Assembly (NCBI GenBank): GCA_021323735.1
Contig: JAJPKM010000010.1
Span: forward strand, 1-64,000
Direction of reading: 5' to 3'
Source of the DNA: Gammaproteobacteria bacterium
GTDB taxonomy: Bacteria > Pseudomonadota > Gammaproteobacteria > Steroidobacterales > Steroidobacteraceae
Length of the DNA: 64,000 nt
Part shown: piece after piece, positions 15,889-24,595 of the stretch
Layout: each line of letters opens with the position of its first letter
How positions within the stretch are numbered: position 1 is the stretch's first letter
Position numbers and translations under genes: made by a program
The notes under the pieces: generated by a model
Told to the model about the DNA's origin: nothing
Database searches by the model: none
Seen by the model: the letters and a program-made list of their open reading frames with translations, nothing else

Positions 15889-16635
15889 CTACTGCACCTC
15901 GAGCAGCAGCCAACCGATGGGAATAGGGACTTCGCGCGGCTGCAGAGCCTCGATTCTCACCCGGTAGATGCCGGCGGACAACCCGGTGGAATTGAGCGTA
16001 ACTCGCAGTTCGCCATTGGAGTCCTTGAGCAGATTGTTGAGCACCAGCGCCCGGCCCTGGTCCTGCTTGTCGACGAACAGGCGAAACTGCATGAGCTTGT
16101 CGGTATAGCCAAGATCGATGTGCACGTCGAGCAACAGCGGCGCGGCGCGGCTGAGCTTGATCCGCGCGCGATCGATGCCCGGCGCATGATCCGGTGCGAT
16201 CACAACGGACCTCTCGGTGGCCGGCTGAACCAGCGGCCCCTGGCTGATCGCGCGCTGCGTGCTCTCGAGTTTTGCCTGCAGAGAGACATACCTGCCCGCC
16301 AGCGTCCAGAATGCCATCAGGCAAATGAACGTGGTGACACCCAAGCCGATGGGAAAATAAATGCTCTTCCACCACGGGGGCTTCGGTTCTCCCAAATCCT
16401 GCGGACTGCCGCTGGCCTCCAGCAGCTTCAGGCTGGCGTGGGCGCGCTCGGACAGTTTCAGTTCATTCAGGTAATCAGGATGCTCCCGGCACCACTGCTC
16501 CAGATCACGCGCACCCTTGAAGGGGAGCTTATTCTCCAGGTAACGCTCGACGAGCTTGTGATCCTCGATGAATTGACGATCGAAGCGCGGTGAAACGGGC
16601 GGGGCTTTTCCCGGTGCGATGGTGGGGGCTGTCAT
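15889..16635 (-). CDS. Single-pass membrane protein of unknown function
   Basis: A 248-residue protein I do not recognise. Residues 20-80 are helical and charged (LVERYLENKLPFKGARDLEQ, HPDYLNELKLSERAH), loosely like the cytoplasmic part of membrane-bound anti-sigma proteins but without Zn ligands. One transmembrane helix lies at ~92-113 (IYFPIGLGVTTFICLMAFWT). The C-terminal ~130 residues look like a beta-rich periplasmic domain ending GIYRVRIEALQPREVPIPIG. A purine-rich AGGAAGGAAA precedes the ATG. No sigma factor is adjacent. Neighbours are ybbP upstream and oxyR on the same strand. Confidence 0.65.
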   Translation of the reverse strand: MTAPTIAPGKAPPVSPRFDRQFIEDHKLVERYLENKLPFKGARDLEQWCREHPDYLNELKLSERAHASLKLLEASGSPQDLGEPKPPWWKSIYFPIGLGVTTFICLMAFWTLAGRYVSLQAKLESTQRAISQGPLVQPATERSVVIAPDHAPGIDRARIKLSRAAPLLLDVHIDLGYTDKLMQFRLFVDKQDQGRALVLNNLLKDSNGELRVTLNSTGLSAGIYRVRIEALQPREVPIPIGWLLLEVQ

Positions 16636-16746
16636 GGTAAAAATTTCCTTCCTGCCATTTTGCCGGCTCGCGAGCGCGCAATATGTGAAAAGATCGGCAT
16701 CTGGCGGCCTCGGTTTGTCGGGCCTGAGACGGCCGTCACGAAAACT

Positions 16747-17643
16747 TCAGGCCGTTTTCACCATGACGCCGACCATCACGTCGCAGACCGCCGCGATCGC
16801 CGCCTCGCGAGTACTGGACTTGCGCCAGACCGCGCCCACGGTGCGCGACGGCGTGGGTTTGCCGAATTGCCGGATGGTCAGGCCGCGCTGGGATCCGAAG
16901 GGGGATTCCACCGCCAACTCCGGCAGCAGGGTGATCCCTAGGCCGGCAACCACCATCTGGCGCAGCGTCTCGAGACTGGTGGCGCGGAAATCCTCAGCCT
17001 CGCGCACATCGACCCGGCTACAGACTTCCAAGGCCTGATCGCGCAGGCAATGGCCGTCCTCGAGCAACAGCAATGTCTGGCCCTTCAAATCCTGGACCTT
17101 GATGGCCGCCTTGGCGGCCAGCGGATGATGGTTGGGGAGCGCCACCGTGAAGGCCTCATCGTACAGGGCGCGCGACTCCAGGCCGTCCTGGGGCACCGGC
17201 AGCGCCATGACACCTAAGTCGATCTCGCCGTCGCGCAGGCGCTTGAGCAGCGCTTCGGTTTGGTATTCATACAGCATGAGGCCAAGGTGCGGCACCGCTT
17301 TGCGGATCTTCTGCATGACGCGCGGCAACAAGTAAGGTCCGATGGTGGGGATGAGCCCCACTTTGAGCTTGCCTGCGAATGGGTCGGTATTGCTGCGTGC
17401 CAGCGCGATGATTTCGTCGCCCTCATCGAGCATGCGCCGCGCGCGTACCACGATTTGTCTGCCGACCTCGGTGAGCTGCACGTTCTTCGGCTGCCGCTCC
17501 ACCAGCTTGACGCCCAGGTACTCTTCGAGCTTCTTGAGCTGCGCCGACAGGGTGGGCTGGCTCACGAAGGTGCGCTCCGCCGCCTTGCCGAAATGCCCGG
17601 TATCCGCGAGAGCCACCAGATATTTGAGGTCCTTTAGATTCAT
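16747..17643 (-). CDS. oxyR: Hydrogen-peroxide-sensing LysR-type activator OxyR
   Basis: A 298-residue LysR-type regulator. The N-terminal winged HTH ([37 protein letters not shown]) is followed by the sensing domain, with redox cysteines in [12 protein letters not shown] at exactly 199 and 208, the positions of the E. coli disulfide switch. Oxidation should convert it to an activator of the divergent ahpC-ahpF genes. The start at 17643 is the family start; the frame open to 18240 runs antisense through ahpC and is not the gene. It lies divergent from ahpC with an OxyR box between. Confidence 0.95.
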   Translation of the reverse strand: MNLKDLKYLVALADTGHFGKAAERTFVSQPTLSAQLKKLEEYLGVKLVERQPKNVQLTEVGRQIVVRARRMLDEGDEIIALARSNTDPFAGKLKVGLIPTIGPYLLPRVMQKIRKAVPHLGLMLYEYQTEALLKRLRDGEIDLGVMALPVPQDGLESRALYDEAFTVALPNHHPLAAKAAIKVQDLKGQTLLLLEDGHCLRDQALEVCSRVDVREAEDFRATSLETLRQMVVAGLGITLLPELAVESPFGSQRGLTIRQFGKPTPSRTVGAVWRKSSTREAAIAAVCDVMVGVMVKTA

Positions 17644-17655
17644 CGGTTTACACCC

Positions 17656-17697
17656 ATAGACACAGTCTATCAATACCATCGCTACAATCAATATGAT
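17656..17697 (+). promoter_or_regulatory. OxyR binding site and ahpC promoter
   Basis: Four quarter-sites at the exact OxyR spacing: ATAG-N7-CTAT-N7-ATCG-N7-CAAT between 17656 and 17692; the first two are perfect and the last two are one mismatch each from ATAG and CTAT. A -10-like TATGAT (17692-17697) directly follows, so bound OxyR would cover the -35 region, the usual activated layout. The site can also mediate autoregulation of the divergent oxyR. Confidence 0.75.
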
Positions 17698-17757
17698 AAA
17701 TGGATGTTCCGCTGCTATCATGGCCTCCAGTTTCAAAACCTGCCCGAGGAGTTCTCC

Positions 17758-18321
17758 ATGTCTTTGATCAATACCGAAATCAAGCCCTTCAAGGCGACCG
17801 CCTACCACAACGGGAAATTCGTTCCCGTGACAAACGAAACCCTCAAGGGCAAGTGGTCGGTGTTCGTGTTCTACCCGGCCGATTTCACCTTCGTATGCCC
17901 GACCGAACTGGGCGATCTTGCCGACAACTACGACGAGTTCAAGAAATTGGGCGTCGAGGTCTACGGCGTGTCCACCGATACGCATTTCGCGCACAAGGCA
18001 TGGCACGACACGTCCGACACCATCAAGAAGGTGCAGTATCCGCTGGTCGGCGATCCGACCGCGACGCTCGCGCGCAACTTTGAAGTGCTCATCGAAGCGG
18101 ACGGCCTGGCCTATCGCGGCACTTTCGTCATCAATCCCGAAGGCAAGATCAAGGTGATGGAAGTGCACGACAACGGCATCGGCCGCGACGCGAAGGAATT
18201 GCTGCGCAAGGTGAAGGCAGCGCAATACGTGGCCTCGCATCCGGGTGAAGTATGCCCCGCGAAGTGGACGCCCGGCTCCAACACCCTGAAGCCCTCGCTC
18301 GACCTGGTCGGCAAGATCTAA
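17758..18321 (+). CDS. ahpC: Alkyl hydroperoxide reductase peroxiredoxin subunit
   Basis: A 187-residue typical 2-Cys peroxiredoxin that reduces H2O2 and organic peroxides in the cytoplasm. The peroxidatic Cys47 lies in DFTFVCPTE and the resolving Cys166 in GEVCPAKW, matching E. coli AhpC positions. The start at 17758 is supported by GAGGAG six bases upstream and by the family N-terminus [16 protein letters not shown]. Electrons come from AhpF, encoded next. Expression is presumably OxyR-activated. Confidence 0.97.
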   Translation: MSLINTEIKPFKATAYHNGKFVPVTNETLKGKWSVFVFYPADFTFVCPTELGDLADNYDEFKKLGVEVYGVSTDTHFAHKAWHDTSDTIKKVQYPLVGDPTATLARNFEVLIEADGLAYRGTFVINPEGKIKVMEVHDNGIGRDAKELLRKVKAAQYVASHPGEVCPAKWTPGSNTLKPSLDLVGKI

Positions 18322-18328
18322 GGGATCG

Positions 18329-18356
18329 GAAAGGTCCGGCGAACGCCGGACCTTTC
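18329..18356 (+). terminator. Strong hairpin between ahpC and ahpF
   Basis: Perfect 12-bp arms (GAAAGGTCCGGC and its complement) close a GAAC tetraloop, followed by only a few T residues. It probably acts as a partial terminator or mRNA-stabilising structure that makes AhpC more abundant than AhpF. Confidence 0.65.
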
Positions 18357-18425
18357 TAAGTTCAACCTTCGAGTTTCAACGCAAACCAACGCCAATCCTT
18401 CTACAAGGGAAAGCCGGAGCGCACC

Positions 18426-19988
18426 ATGCTCGACACCAATACCAAGGCTCAGTTGCAGGGTTACCTGGAGCGGATCACGCAGCCCGTGGAAATCGTCGCG
18501 TCGCTCGATGACGGCGATGCGTCGCGGGAAATGCTCGACCTGCTCGAGGACATCGAGTCGGTGTCCAGCCTGGTGACGATCGACGCCCAGCGCGAAGAGG
18601 GCCAGCTCAAACCCTCCTTCGCCCTACGCCGTCCCGGCGCCGCGGCGCAAGTGCGCTTCGCGGGAGTGCCGATGGGCCATGAGTTCACCTCACTGGTGCT
18701 CGCGCTGCTGCAGACGGGCGGCTATCCGCCGAAGATCGACGCGGCCACCGCCGATCAGATCCGCAAACTTGACGGCGAGCTGAATTTCGAAACCTTCGTC
18801 TCGCTCACCTGCCAGAGCTGCCCTGACGTGGTGCAGGCGCTGAATGCCATGGCGGCCCTGAATCCGAAGATCCGCCACACCATGATCGATGGCGCGGTGT
18901 ATCAGGACGAAGTCGCGCGCCGCGAGGTGATGGCGGTGCCCGCGGTATTCTTGAACGGCCAGCCTTTCGGGCAAGGCCGCATGGAGCTCGATGAAATCAT
19001 TCTGAAGCTGGACTCGGGCGCGGCTGCCGCCCAAGCCGAGAAGTTGAATGCCAAAGCAACCTACGACGTGCTGGTGGTGGGCGGCGGTCCCGCCGGGGCC
19101 GCGGCGGCCATCTATGCGGCGCGCAAGGGCATCCGCACCGGCATCGCCGCGGAGCGCCTAGGCGGACAGCTGTTGGACACCGTCGGCATCGAGAATTTTA
19201 TTTCGGTGAAGGAGACGGAGGGACACAAATTAGCCTCGGGACTCGAGCAGCATGTGACTACCTACGATGTCGATGTAATGAGCCTGCAGCGAGCCGAGGC
19301 TCTGATTCCGGGCGAGCTGCACGAAGTGAAGCTCGCGGGCGGCGCGTCGCTCAAAGCGCGCTCGGTCATCATTGCCACCGGTGCGCGCTGGCGCGAGATC
19401 AACGTGCCCGGCGAACGCGAATATCGCAATCGCGGCGTGGCCTATTGTCCGCACTGCGATGGGCCCTTGTTCAAGGGCAAGCGCGTCGCCGTGATCGGCG
19501 GCGGAAACTCCGGCGTCGAAGCCGCGATCGATCTTGCCGGGCTGGTGAGCCACGTCACCCTCATCGAATTCGATCCGCAGTTGCGGGCCGACGCGGTGCT
19601 GACGCGCAAGCTGATGAGTCTGCCGAACGTGACGGTGATCACCGGCGCGCAAACCACCGAGGTGATCGGTGATGGACAGCGCGTGGTCGGACTCAAGTAC
19701 AAAGAGCGTGCCGGCGGCGCGATGCGCGACTTGGAGCTCGCCGGCGTGTTCGTGCAAATCGGGTTGATCCCGAATACCGATTGGCTGAAAGGCATCGTGA
19801 AGCTGTCGCCGCGCGGTGAAGTGGAAGTCGATGCCCGCGGCCAGACCTCGGTGCCGGGGGTATTCGCCGCCGGGGATTGCACGGTGGTGCCGTACAAGCA
19901 GATTGTGATTGCGGTGGGTGAGGGCGCCAAGGCTTCGCTAAGCGCCTTCGATCACTTGATTCGCTCGCCCTTGTCGGCGGCCGCGTAG
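18426..19988 (+). CDS. ahpF: Alkyl hydroperoxide reductase subunit F (flavoprotein disulfide reductase)
   Basis: A 520-residue NADH:AhpC oxidoreductase. The N-terminal double-thioredoxin-fold domain carries CQSC (Cys129/132). The thioredoxin-reductase-like part has the FAD motif [17 protein letters not shown], redox centre CPHC (Cys341/344), NAD motif [17 protein letters not shown] and the C-terminal FAD motif GVFAAGDCT. All four cysteines are within a few residues of the E. coli positions, so the electron path to AhpC is intact. It lies ~105 bp after ahpC, beyond a hairpin. Confidence 0.96.
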   Translation: MLDTNTKAQLQGYLERITQPVEIVASLDDGDASREMLDLLEDIESVSSLVTIDAQREEGQLKPSFALRRPGAAAQVRFAGVPMGHEFTSLVLALLQTGGYPPKIDAATADQIRKLDGELNFETFVSLTCQSCPDVVQALNAMAALNPKIRHTMIDGAVYQDEVARREVMAVPAVFLNGQPFGQGRMELDEIILKLDSGAAAAQAEKLNAKATYDVLVVGGGPAGAAAAIYAARKGIRTGIAAERLGGQLLDTVGIENFISVKETEGHKLASGLEQHVTTYDVDVMSLQRAEALIPGELHEVKLAGGASLKARSVIIATGARWREINVPGEREYRNRGVAYCPHCDGPLFKGKRVAVIGGGNSGVEAAIDLAGLVSHVTLIEFDPQLRADAVLTRKLMSLPNVTVITGAQTTEVIGDGQRVVGLKYKERAGGAMRDLELAGVFVQIGLIPNTDWLKGIVKLSPRGEVEVDARGQTSVPGVFAAGDCTVVPYKQIVIAVGEGAKASLSAFDHLIRSPLSAAA

Positions 19989-20038
19989 GAGCCCCTACGA
20001 CTACTGCGCATCCCCGCAGACTCTCGGCAGGCGTCGTC

Positions 20039-20419
20039 GTGGTCAATCTGGGGCCGGCCGTGCAATATCTATTGTTGCGCGCCTACCGGAATTGGGACTT
20101 CCCCAAGGGACTAGTTGAGCCCGGGGAGCAGCCCCTGGATGCTGCGGTGCGTGAGGTGCGCGAGGAAACGACCCTAGGAAATCTCGCCTTCGATTGGGGT
20201 ACCGGCTTCATGGACACAGGACCCTACAACAAGGGCAAGGTCTCGCGGTACTACATCGCGCGCAGCGATGACATGCGGGTCCATCTGCCGATCAATCCGG
20301 AGCTGGGGTTTCCGGAGCACCAGGAGGCCAGGTGGGTGCCATTCGATACGGCGCTCGCCATGGTTTCCCCGCGCCTGGTGCCGGTGTTGCATTGGGCGAG
20401 CGCCACTCTCAAAGAGTAA
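20039..20419 (+). CDS. Nudix hydrolase
   Basis: A ~126-residue Nudix-fold pyrophosphohydrolase. The Nudix box reads G-x5-E-x7-REVREETTL (within FPKGLVEPGEQPLDAAVREV and the next residues), keeping all metal-binding Glu but replacing the usual Gly of EExGU with Thr. The upstream RNWDFPKG is typical of dinucleotide and mRNA-cap type Nudix enzymes. The start is uncertain: the GTG used here cuts into the first beta-strand (SAGVVVVN is in frame before it), and no ATG, GTG or TTG occurs upstream in frame near the ahpF stop. The last 11 bp overlap the convergent phzF-like gene. Confidence 0.75.
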   Translation: MVNLGPAVQYLLLRAYRNWDFPKGLVEPGEQPLDAAVREVREETTLGNLAFDWGTGFMDTGPYNKGKVSRYYIARSDDMRVHLPINPELGFPEHQEARWVPFDTALAMVSPRLVPVLHWASATLKE

Positions 20420-21260
20420 CGGTGCCGGTGCCGAGTTCGAGCACGTCGCCGCCGACGAAGATTTGGCTTTCGGGGTTCACCTCGAGAAACAGCGCAGAAG
20501 GGCGCTTCACGAACTCGCCCTGAGAGATGCGCACCCGGACGGGCAGCGGACGCTGCATGGCTACACACCAGGCGCCAAAATTGGCGGTGGCCGATCCGGT
20601 GGCCGGATCCTCGAGAATTGCCCCACCGACCGGAAAGAAAAACCGCGCCAAGGATCGGTCCTCGCCGCTCGAGCAAAAAATGTACGCCATGCTATGGCCG
20701 TCTTCGCTGCGAATGGCGTTGAGGGCAGAGGGTACCGGTGCCGCGCGGCGCACCGCCGCGGTGGAAGTGAGCGGTACCACCAGCTGTTCCTTGCCGGCCT
20801 TGACCCACAATGGCCGCTCGCCGATGTCGCTGACTTCAAGTCCCAGTGCCGCCGCCAACGCATCGCGAGACACATCCAGTTCACGCGAGGTTGCACCCAA
20901 TGCGGTCAAGGTCCAGCGATTGCCGACCGCGCGCACCGGGATGAGGCCGGCCTGCATTTCCAAGAGCAGCGAGTCGCCGCCCATTTTAAGCGAACGACAA
21001 ACCTGAGCGGTGCCGAGCGTCGGATGGCCGGCGAAGGCCATTTCGTAGCTCGGCGTAAAGATTCGCACCCGCGCATCGGCCCTAGGTTTCGATGGCGGGA
21101 GAATGAATGTGGTTTCGGAGAGATTGAACTGCCGGGCAAGGGCCTGCATCTGCTCGCCGGTCAGACCCTCGCCGTTCTCGAACACGCAGAGTGGGTTGCC
21201 GGTAAAGGACTGTGAGCCTTCGGTGAAGACATTGACGATGCGGAACGGGTGAGTTGCCAT
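20409..21260 (-). CDS. PhzF family isomerase/epimerase
   Basis: A 283-residue protein of the PhzF/diaminopimelate-epimerase fold. Family marks are the N-terminal strand FRIVNVFTEGSQSFTGNPLC, the catalytic Glu region NLSETTFILPP, the GHPTLGTA loop, and near the C-terminus EDPATGSATANFGAWC. Such proteins isomerise small cyclic or amino-acid-like substrates; only PhzF itself has a firm pathway, and no phenazine genes are nearby, so the substrate is unknown. It stands alone on the reverse strand. Confidence 0.85.
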   Translation of the reverse strand: MATHPFRIVNVFTEGSQSFTGNPLCVFENGEGLTGEQMQALARQFNLSETTFILPPSKPRADARVRIFTPSYEMAFAGHPTLGTAQVCRSLKMGGDSLLLEMQAGLIPVRAVGNRWTLTALGATSRELDVSRDALAAALGLEVSDIGERPLWVKAGKEQLVVPLTSTAAVRRAAPVPSALNAIRSEDGHSMAYIFCSSGEDRSLARFFFPVGGAILEDPATGSATANFGAWCVAMQRPLPVRVRISQGEFVKRPSALFLEVNPESQIFVGGDVLELGTGTVTL

Positions 21261-21310
21261 GGGCGCATTATCTCACCCGCCCGCCCTGAAACTGCAATTG
21301 ACGGCCCGCT

Positions 21311-21463
21311 TCAGCGGTAATAAGGCCGCACGACCACCACGGGCGCCGGCGCCACCACCGCCACGGGGGCGTAGTAGCCGCGATGATAGCCGTAGGGCGC
21401 CACCACGCAGCCGCTCATGGCCACAATGCTTATCGGAATCAACAACTTGAACAGCGTGCGCAT
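21311..21463 (-). CDS. Small Tyr/Val/Pro-rich lipoprotein
   Basis: A 50-residue protein starting MRTLFKLLIPISIVAMSGC, a lipoprotein signal with lipobox MSGC. The ~31-residue mature part is a low-complexity tail (YGYHRGYYAPVAVVAPAPVV) without motifs. The ATG at 21463 is chosen over the in-frame upstream start because GGAGG lies five bases before it. Small YXXG/P-V-rich lipoproteins like this are common orphan envelope proteins; function unknown. Confidence 0.6.
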   Translation of the reverse strand: MRTLFKLLIPISIVAMSGCVVAPYGYHRGYYAPVAVVAPAPVVVVRPYYR

Positions 21464-21566
21464 AACGTCCTCCAAAAGTTTGCTCTTCAGGAGGGTCAAC
21501 GCAGCAGGCAGAGGGACGATGACAGGATGAACAAACCTTAAGCCTGAGCCTGAGGCTGTCTGAAGG

Positions 21567-22292
21567 TTAGGCCAGGGTGTGAAACACCTTCTGGACGTCG
21601 TCGTCCTGCTCCAGTTTATCGATCAATTCCAATACCTCTTTCGCGGATTCCTCCGGCAGCTCGATGGGCATGGAGCAGATGTATTCGTGCTCGGCGGAGA
21701 GCGGTGTGATGCCGCGGCGTTCCAGGGCCTCCTGCAACCTGCCGAAATCGTTGAACGCGCCGCGAATCACCAATTGCGGCTCGCCCTTGTCCCCGGTGCT
21801 GTCGCCCATTTCTTCGAGGCCATGGTCGATGAGATCCAGTTCGAGCTCGTCGTGGTCCTTGACATGCGCCGGATCGACACGGAATACGCCCATTTTCTTG
21901 AACAGAAAACTGACGCTGCCGGTGGTGCCCATGTTGCCCCCGCCTTTCGTGAAGATGTTGCGCAGACTTGCGACCGTGCGAGTCGGGTTGTCGGTAGCGG
22001 TTTCGACCAGCAGCGCCACGCCATGGGGCGCATAGCCCTCGTAGAGGATTTCGGTGTAATTGGCCGCATCCTTGCCGGACGCGCGGCGAATCGCCGCGTC
22101 GGTCTTGTCCTTGGGCATGTTGACGGCGCGGGCATTTTGCAGCACCCGGCGTAAGGTAGGGTTCGACGCCGGATCGGCACCCCCGGCATGCACGGCGATC
22201 GCGATGTCCTTCGCGACCCGGGTGAACTGCTTGGCCATGCGGTTCCAGCGAGCGAACATCGCGTGTTTTCTGACTTCGAATATGCGTCCCAT
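21567..22292 (-). CDS. yebC: YebC/PmpR family DNA-binding protein
   Basis: A 241-residue YebC-family protein of usual length. The N-terminal [20 protein letters not shown], the conserved [20 protein letters not shown] and the C-terminal [20 protein letters not shown] match the family across its three domains. The family is described both as transcriptional regulators and as factors helping ribosomes at polyproline stretches. No ruvC is visible next to it here; the gene stands alone between the small lipoprotein and the divergent helicase gene. Confidence 0.92.
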   Translation of the reverse strand: MGRIFEVRKHAMFARWNRMAKQFTRVAKDIAIAVHAGGADPASNPTLRRVLQNARAVNMPKDKTDAAIRRASGKDAANYTEILYEGYAPHGVALLVETATDNPTRTVASLRNIFTKGGGNMGTTGSVSFLFKKMGVFRVDPAHVKDHDELELDLIDHGLEEMGDSTGDKGEPQLVIRGAFNDFGRLQEALERRGITPLSAEHEYICSMPIELPEESAKEVLELIDKLEQDDDVQKVFHTLA

Positions 22293-22358
22293 GACGACTA
22301 TGGTAGCAATACCCGGCTAAACCGCTAGACTTGCGCATTACCTTCCAAGGCATTCCCT

Positions 22359-24377
22359 ATGAGCGCAATCCCGGTGGACTCGATTGAAAGTACCGCGAGC
22401 TTCCGCGATCTCGCGCTATCGGAGGCGGTGCTGCGCGCGCTTGCCGACGTCGGTTACGAGTCGCCTTCGCCGATCCAAGCGCAGACCATTCCGGTGCTTC
22501 TGTCCGGCAAGGATATGCTGGGTCAGGCGCAGACCGGGACCGGCAAGACCGCCGCATTCGCGCTTCCCGCGCTGACCCAGATCGATCTTACCCGGCACGA
22601 GCCCCAGGTGCTGGTGCTGGTCCCCACGCGCGAACTGGCCTTGCAGGTGTCGGAGGCATTTCTGCGGTACGCGGCGCATTTGAAGGGGTTCCATGTGCTG
22701 CCCATCTATGGTGGCCAGAGCTACCAGCCCCAGCTCAACGCTTTGAGGCGCGGCGTGCACGTCGTGGTTGGTACGCCGGGGCGCGTCATCGACCACATGA
22801 ATCGAGGAACGTTGAAGCTGTCGGGCTTGACTCTGCTGGTGCTCGACGAGGCGGATGAGATGCTGCGCATGGGCTTTCTCGATGCCGTCGAAAGCATCCT
22901 CGAACAGACGCCGCCGCAGCGACAGGTCGCGCTGTTCTCCGCGACGCTGCCGGCGCCCATCCGCCGTATCGCCGCGAAGCATCTGCGCACGCCGGTCGAA
23001 GTGACCATCAAGAGCAAGACCAGCACCGCGACCAATATCAGGCAGCGCTACTGGATGGTGAGCGGCATGCACAAGCTGGATGCGTTGACGCGCATTCTGG
23101 AGGCCGAGACATTTGATGGCATGCTGGTGTTCACCCGCACGAAGCAAGCGACCGTGGAACTGGCGGAAAAACTCGAGGCCCGCGGCTTCGCCGCCGCGGC
23201 ATTGAACGGCGACATTGCACAGCCGCTGCGGGAACGCACCGTGGCGCGCCTGAAAGCGGGTCAGATCGATATCCTGGTCGCCACCGACGTGGCCGCGCGC
23301 GGTCTCGACGTCGAACGCATCGGGCATGTGGTGAACTACGACGTCCCGTACGACACCGAGTCCTATGTGCATCGCATCGGTCGGACGGGCAGAGCCGGGC
23401 GCAAGGGCGAGGCCATCCTATTCATTGCTCCGCGGGAGCGAAATATGCTGCGCGCCATCGAGCGAGCCACCCGGCAAGTGATCGAGCCGATGAATCTGCC
23501 CAGCGTCGACGCCGTCAACTCCCTGCGAATTGCCAAGTTCAAACAACGCATTGTCGATGCCGCCGCCAAGGGCGAAGCCGATCCCTACCGGCCCCTGCTG
23601 GAACAGCTGGAAGCCGAGTCGGGGCTGCCGCTGCTCGACATCGCCGCTGCCCTTGCCGCCCTATCGCAGGGGACCACCCCGCTGTTGCTCGCGGGAAAGC
23701 CTGAGCGGGCGCCGGTGGCGCCGGGGCCCAGCGCGCGATCCTTCGACCGGGACGATCACGCGCGGCCCAGTGAGCGCATTCGGCCCTCGGATCGCGAGCG
23801 ACCTGCCGTCCGCGAGGAACGACCCACGCGGCATGAACGGCCGGCCCAGCATGAACGGCCGGCGCGGGATGAACGACTCGTGGAGCATGAACGGCCCGCG
23901 GAGCATGTACCGCTGACTCCGCGTGAACGACCTGCGCCACGCGGAAAGTCCGTGGAGCGTCAACGGCCATCCGCTAGCGAGCGGCCCCGACGATCCGGCC
24001 CTTCATTGATGGAAACTTTTCGCATCGAAGTAGGGTCGGTACATGGGATCAAGCCCGGCAACGTGGTGGGTGCCATTGCCAATGAAGCGGGCATAGAGGG
24101 TGTGCACATCGGGCGGGTGGACATTCGCGAAGACCATAGTTATGTGGACTTGCCGGAGGGCATGCCGAAACAGATATTCAGTGAATTGCAGAAGGTGAGG
24201 GTGGCCGGCCGGGAGCTGCGCATGAGCCGGGTCAGCGAGAAGCCGCCCAAGCCGCCGCGGGCCACGCTTGGCCGCCATCGCGGCGCCGCGCCCCGGGAGG
24301 ACTCGCGAGCCGGCGGCGGGACTGAAGTTAGGCGCGTGAAGCCGAAGATAATGGCCCGACGCCGGGCGAAAGATTAG
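22359..24377 (+). CDS. deaD: DEAD-box ATP-dependent RNA helicase with DbpA-type RNA-binding domain
   Basis: A 672-residue DeaD/CsdA-type helicase. The Q-motif (SPSPIQAQTIP), Walker A AQTGTGKT, VPTRELALQ, TPGRVIDH, DEAD box VLDEADEML, SAT and HRIGRTGRAGRKG are all intact. After ~430 residues of helicase core comes an Arg/Glu/Pro-rich linker with hexapeptide repeats (HERPAQ, HERPAR and variants), then a DbpA/CsdA RNA-binding domain (~548-620, FRIEVGSVHGIKPGNVVGAI) and a basic tail. Probable role: ribosome assembly and mRNA decay, especially in the cold. A small lysine-rich gene follows after 27 bp. Confidence 0.93.
   Translation: MSAIPVDSIESTASFRDLALSEAVLRALADVGYESPSPIQAQTIPVLLSGKDMLGQAQTGTGKTAAFALPALTQIDLTRHEPQVLVLVPTRELALQVSEAFLRYAAHLKGFHVLPIYGGQSYQPQLNALRRGVHVVVGTPGRVIDHMNRGTLKLSGLTLLVLDEADEMLRMGFLDAVESILEQTPPQRQVALFSATLPAPIRRIAAKHLRTPVEVTIKSKTSTATNIRQRYWMVSGMHKLDALTRILEAETFDGMLVFTRTKQATVELAEKLEARGFAAAALNGDIAQPLRERTVARLKAGQIDILVATDVAARGLDVERIGHVVNYDVPYDTESYVHRIGRTGRAGRKGEAILFIAPRERNMLRAIERATRQVIEPMNLPSVDAVNSLRIAKFKQRIVDAAAKGEADPYRPLLEQLEAESGLPLLDIAAALAALSQGTTPLLLAGKPERAPVAPGPSARSFDRDDHARPSERIRPSDRERPAVREERPTRHERPAQHERPARDERLVEHERPAEHVPLTPRERPAPRGKSVERQRPSASERPRRSGPSLMETFRIEVGSVHGIKPGNVVGAIANEAGIEGVHIGRVDIREDHSYVDLPEGMPKQIFSELQKVRVAGRELRMSRVSEKPPKPPRATLGRHRGAAPREDSRAGGGTEVRRVKPKIMARRRAKD
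23814..23903 (+). repeat. Five 18-bp in-frame tandem units in the helicase linker
   Basis: Units beginning at 23814, 23832, 23850, 23868 and 23886 follow CATGAACGGCCGGCCCAG with drift and encode EERPTR, HERPAQ, HERPAR, DERLVE and HERPAE. Units 2, 3 and 5 are the most alike. The phase is strictly coding, so slippage would change linker length without a frameshift. Confidence 0.85.
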
Positions 24378-24404
24378 TCGTTGATCAACCTAGAGGAGTG
24401 AATC

Positions 24405-24509
24405 ATGGCCAAAGGTATGGATCGAAAGAAAGAAGACAAGAAGAAACCGGCGAAGACATTGGAAGAAAAGCGCGCCGCGAAGCGGGAGAAAAAAGCCAAC
24501 CGAGGGTAA
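24405..24509 (+). CDS. 34-residue lysine-rich basic protein
   Basis: Short frame reading MAKGMDRKKEDKKKPAKTLE then a KRAAKREKK-rich end. Half of its residues are Lys or Arg, with no hydrophobic core, so it is likely disordered and nucleic-acid- or ribosome-associated. The start is strongly supported: GAGGAG at 24393-24398, six bases before the ATG. It sits 27 bp behind the helicase gene and is probably co-transcribed. From memory, similar small 'MAKGxDRKKExKKKPAKT' proteins occur in Pseudomonas and Xanthomonas relatives; function unknown. Confidence 0.7.
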   Translation: MAKGMDRKKEDKKKPAKTLEEKRAAKREKKANRG

Positions 24510-24595
24510 GCGCCTGTTGAGCATTCCGGGCTTCTAAGCGACCGGGCGCCTTAGCCGAACATTCCATGACCAGGGGAAGGCCCCGATCGTTCAGG

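Noticed and set aside
17644-18240. N-terminal extension of the oxyR frame
   Set aside because: The added ~199 residues run antisense through ahpC and the OxyR box; the family start [10 protein letters not shown] is at 17643.
20409-21260. Phenazine biosynthesis gene phzF
   Set aside because: Only the fold family is supported; no other phenazine genes are in the window.
23814-23903. Possible CRISPR-like array
   Set aside because: Units are contiguous, 18 bp, without spacers, and strictly in the coding phase of the helicase.
23539-23970. Reverse frame of 143 codons in the helicase gene
   Set aside because: Its apparent repeats (VHAPRAVHAP) are the reverse reading of the forward 18-bp units.
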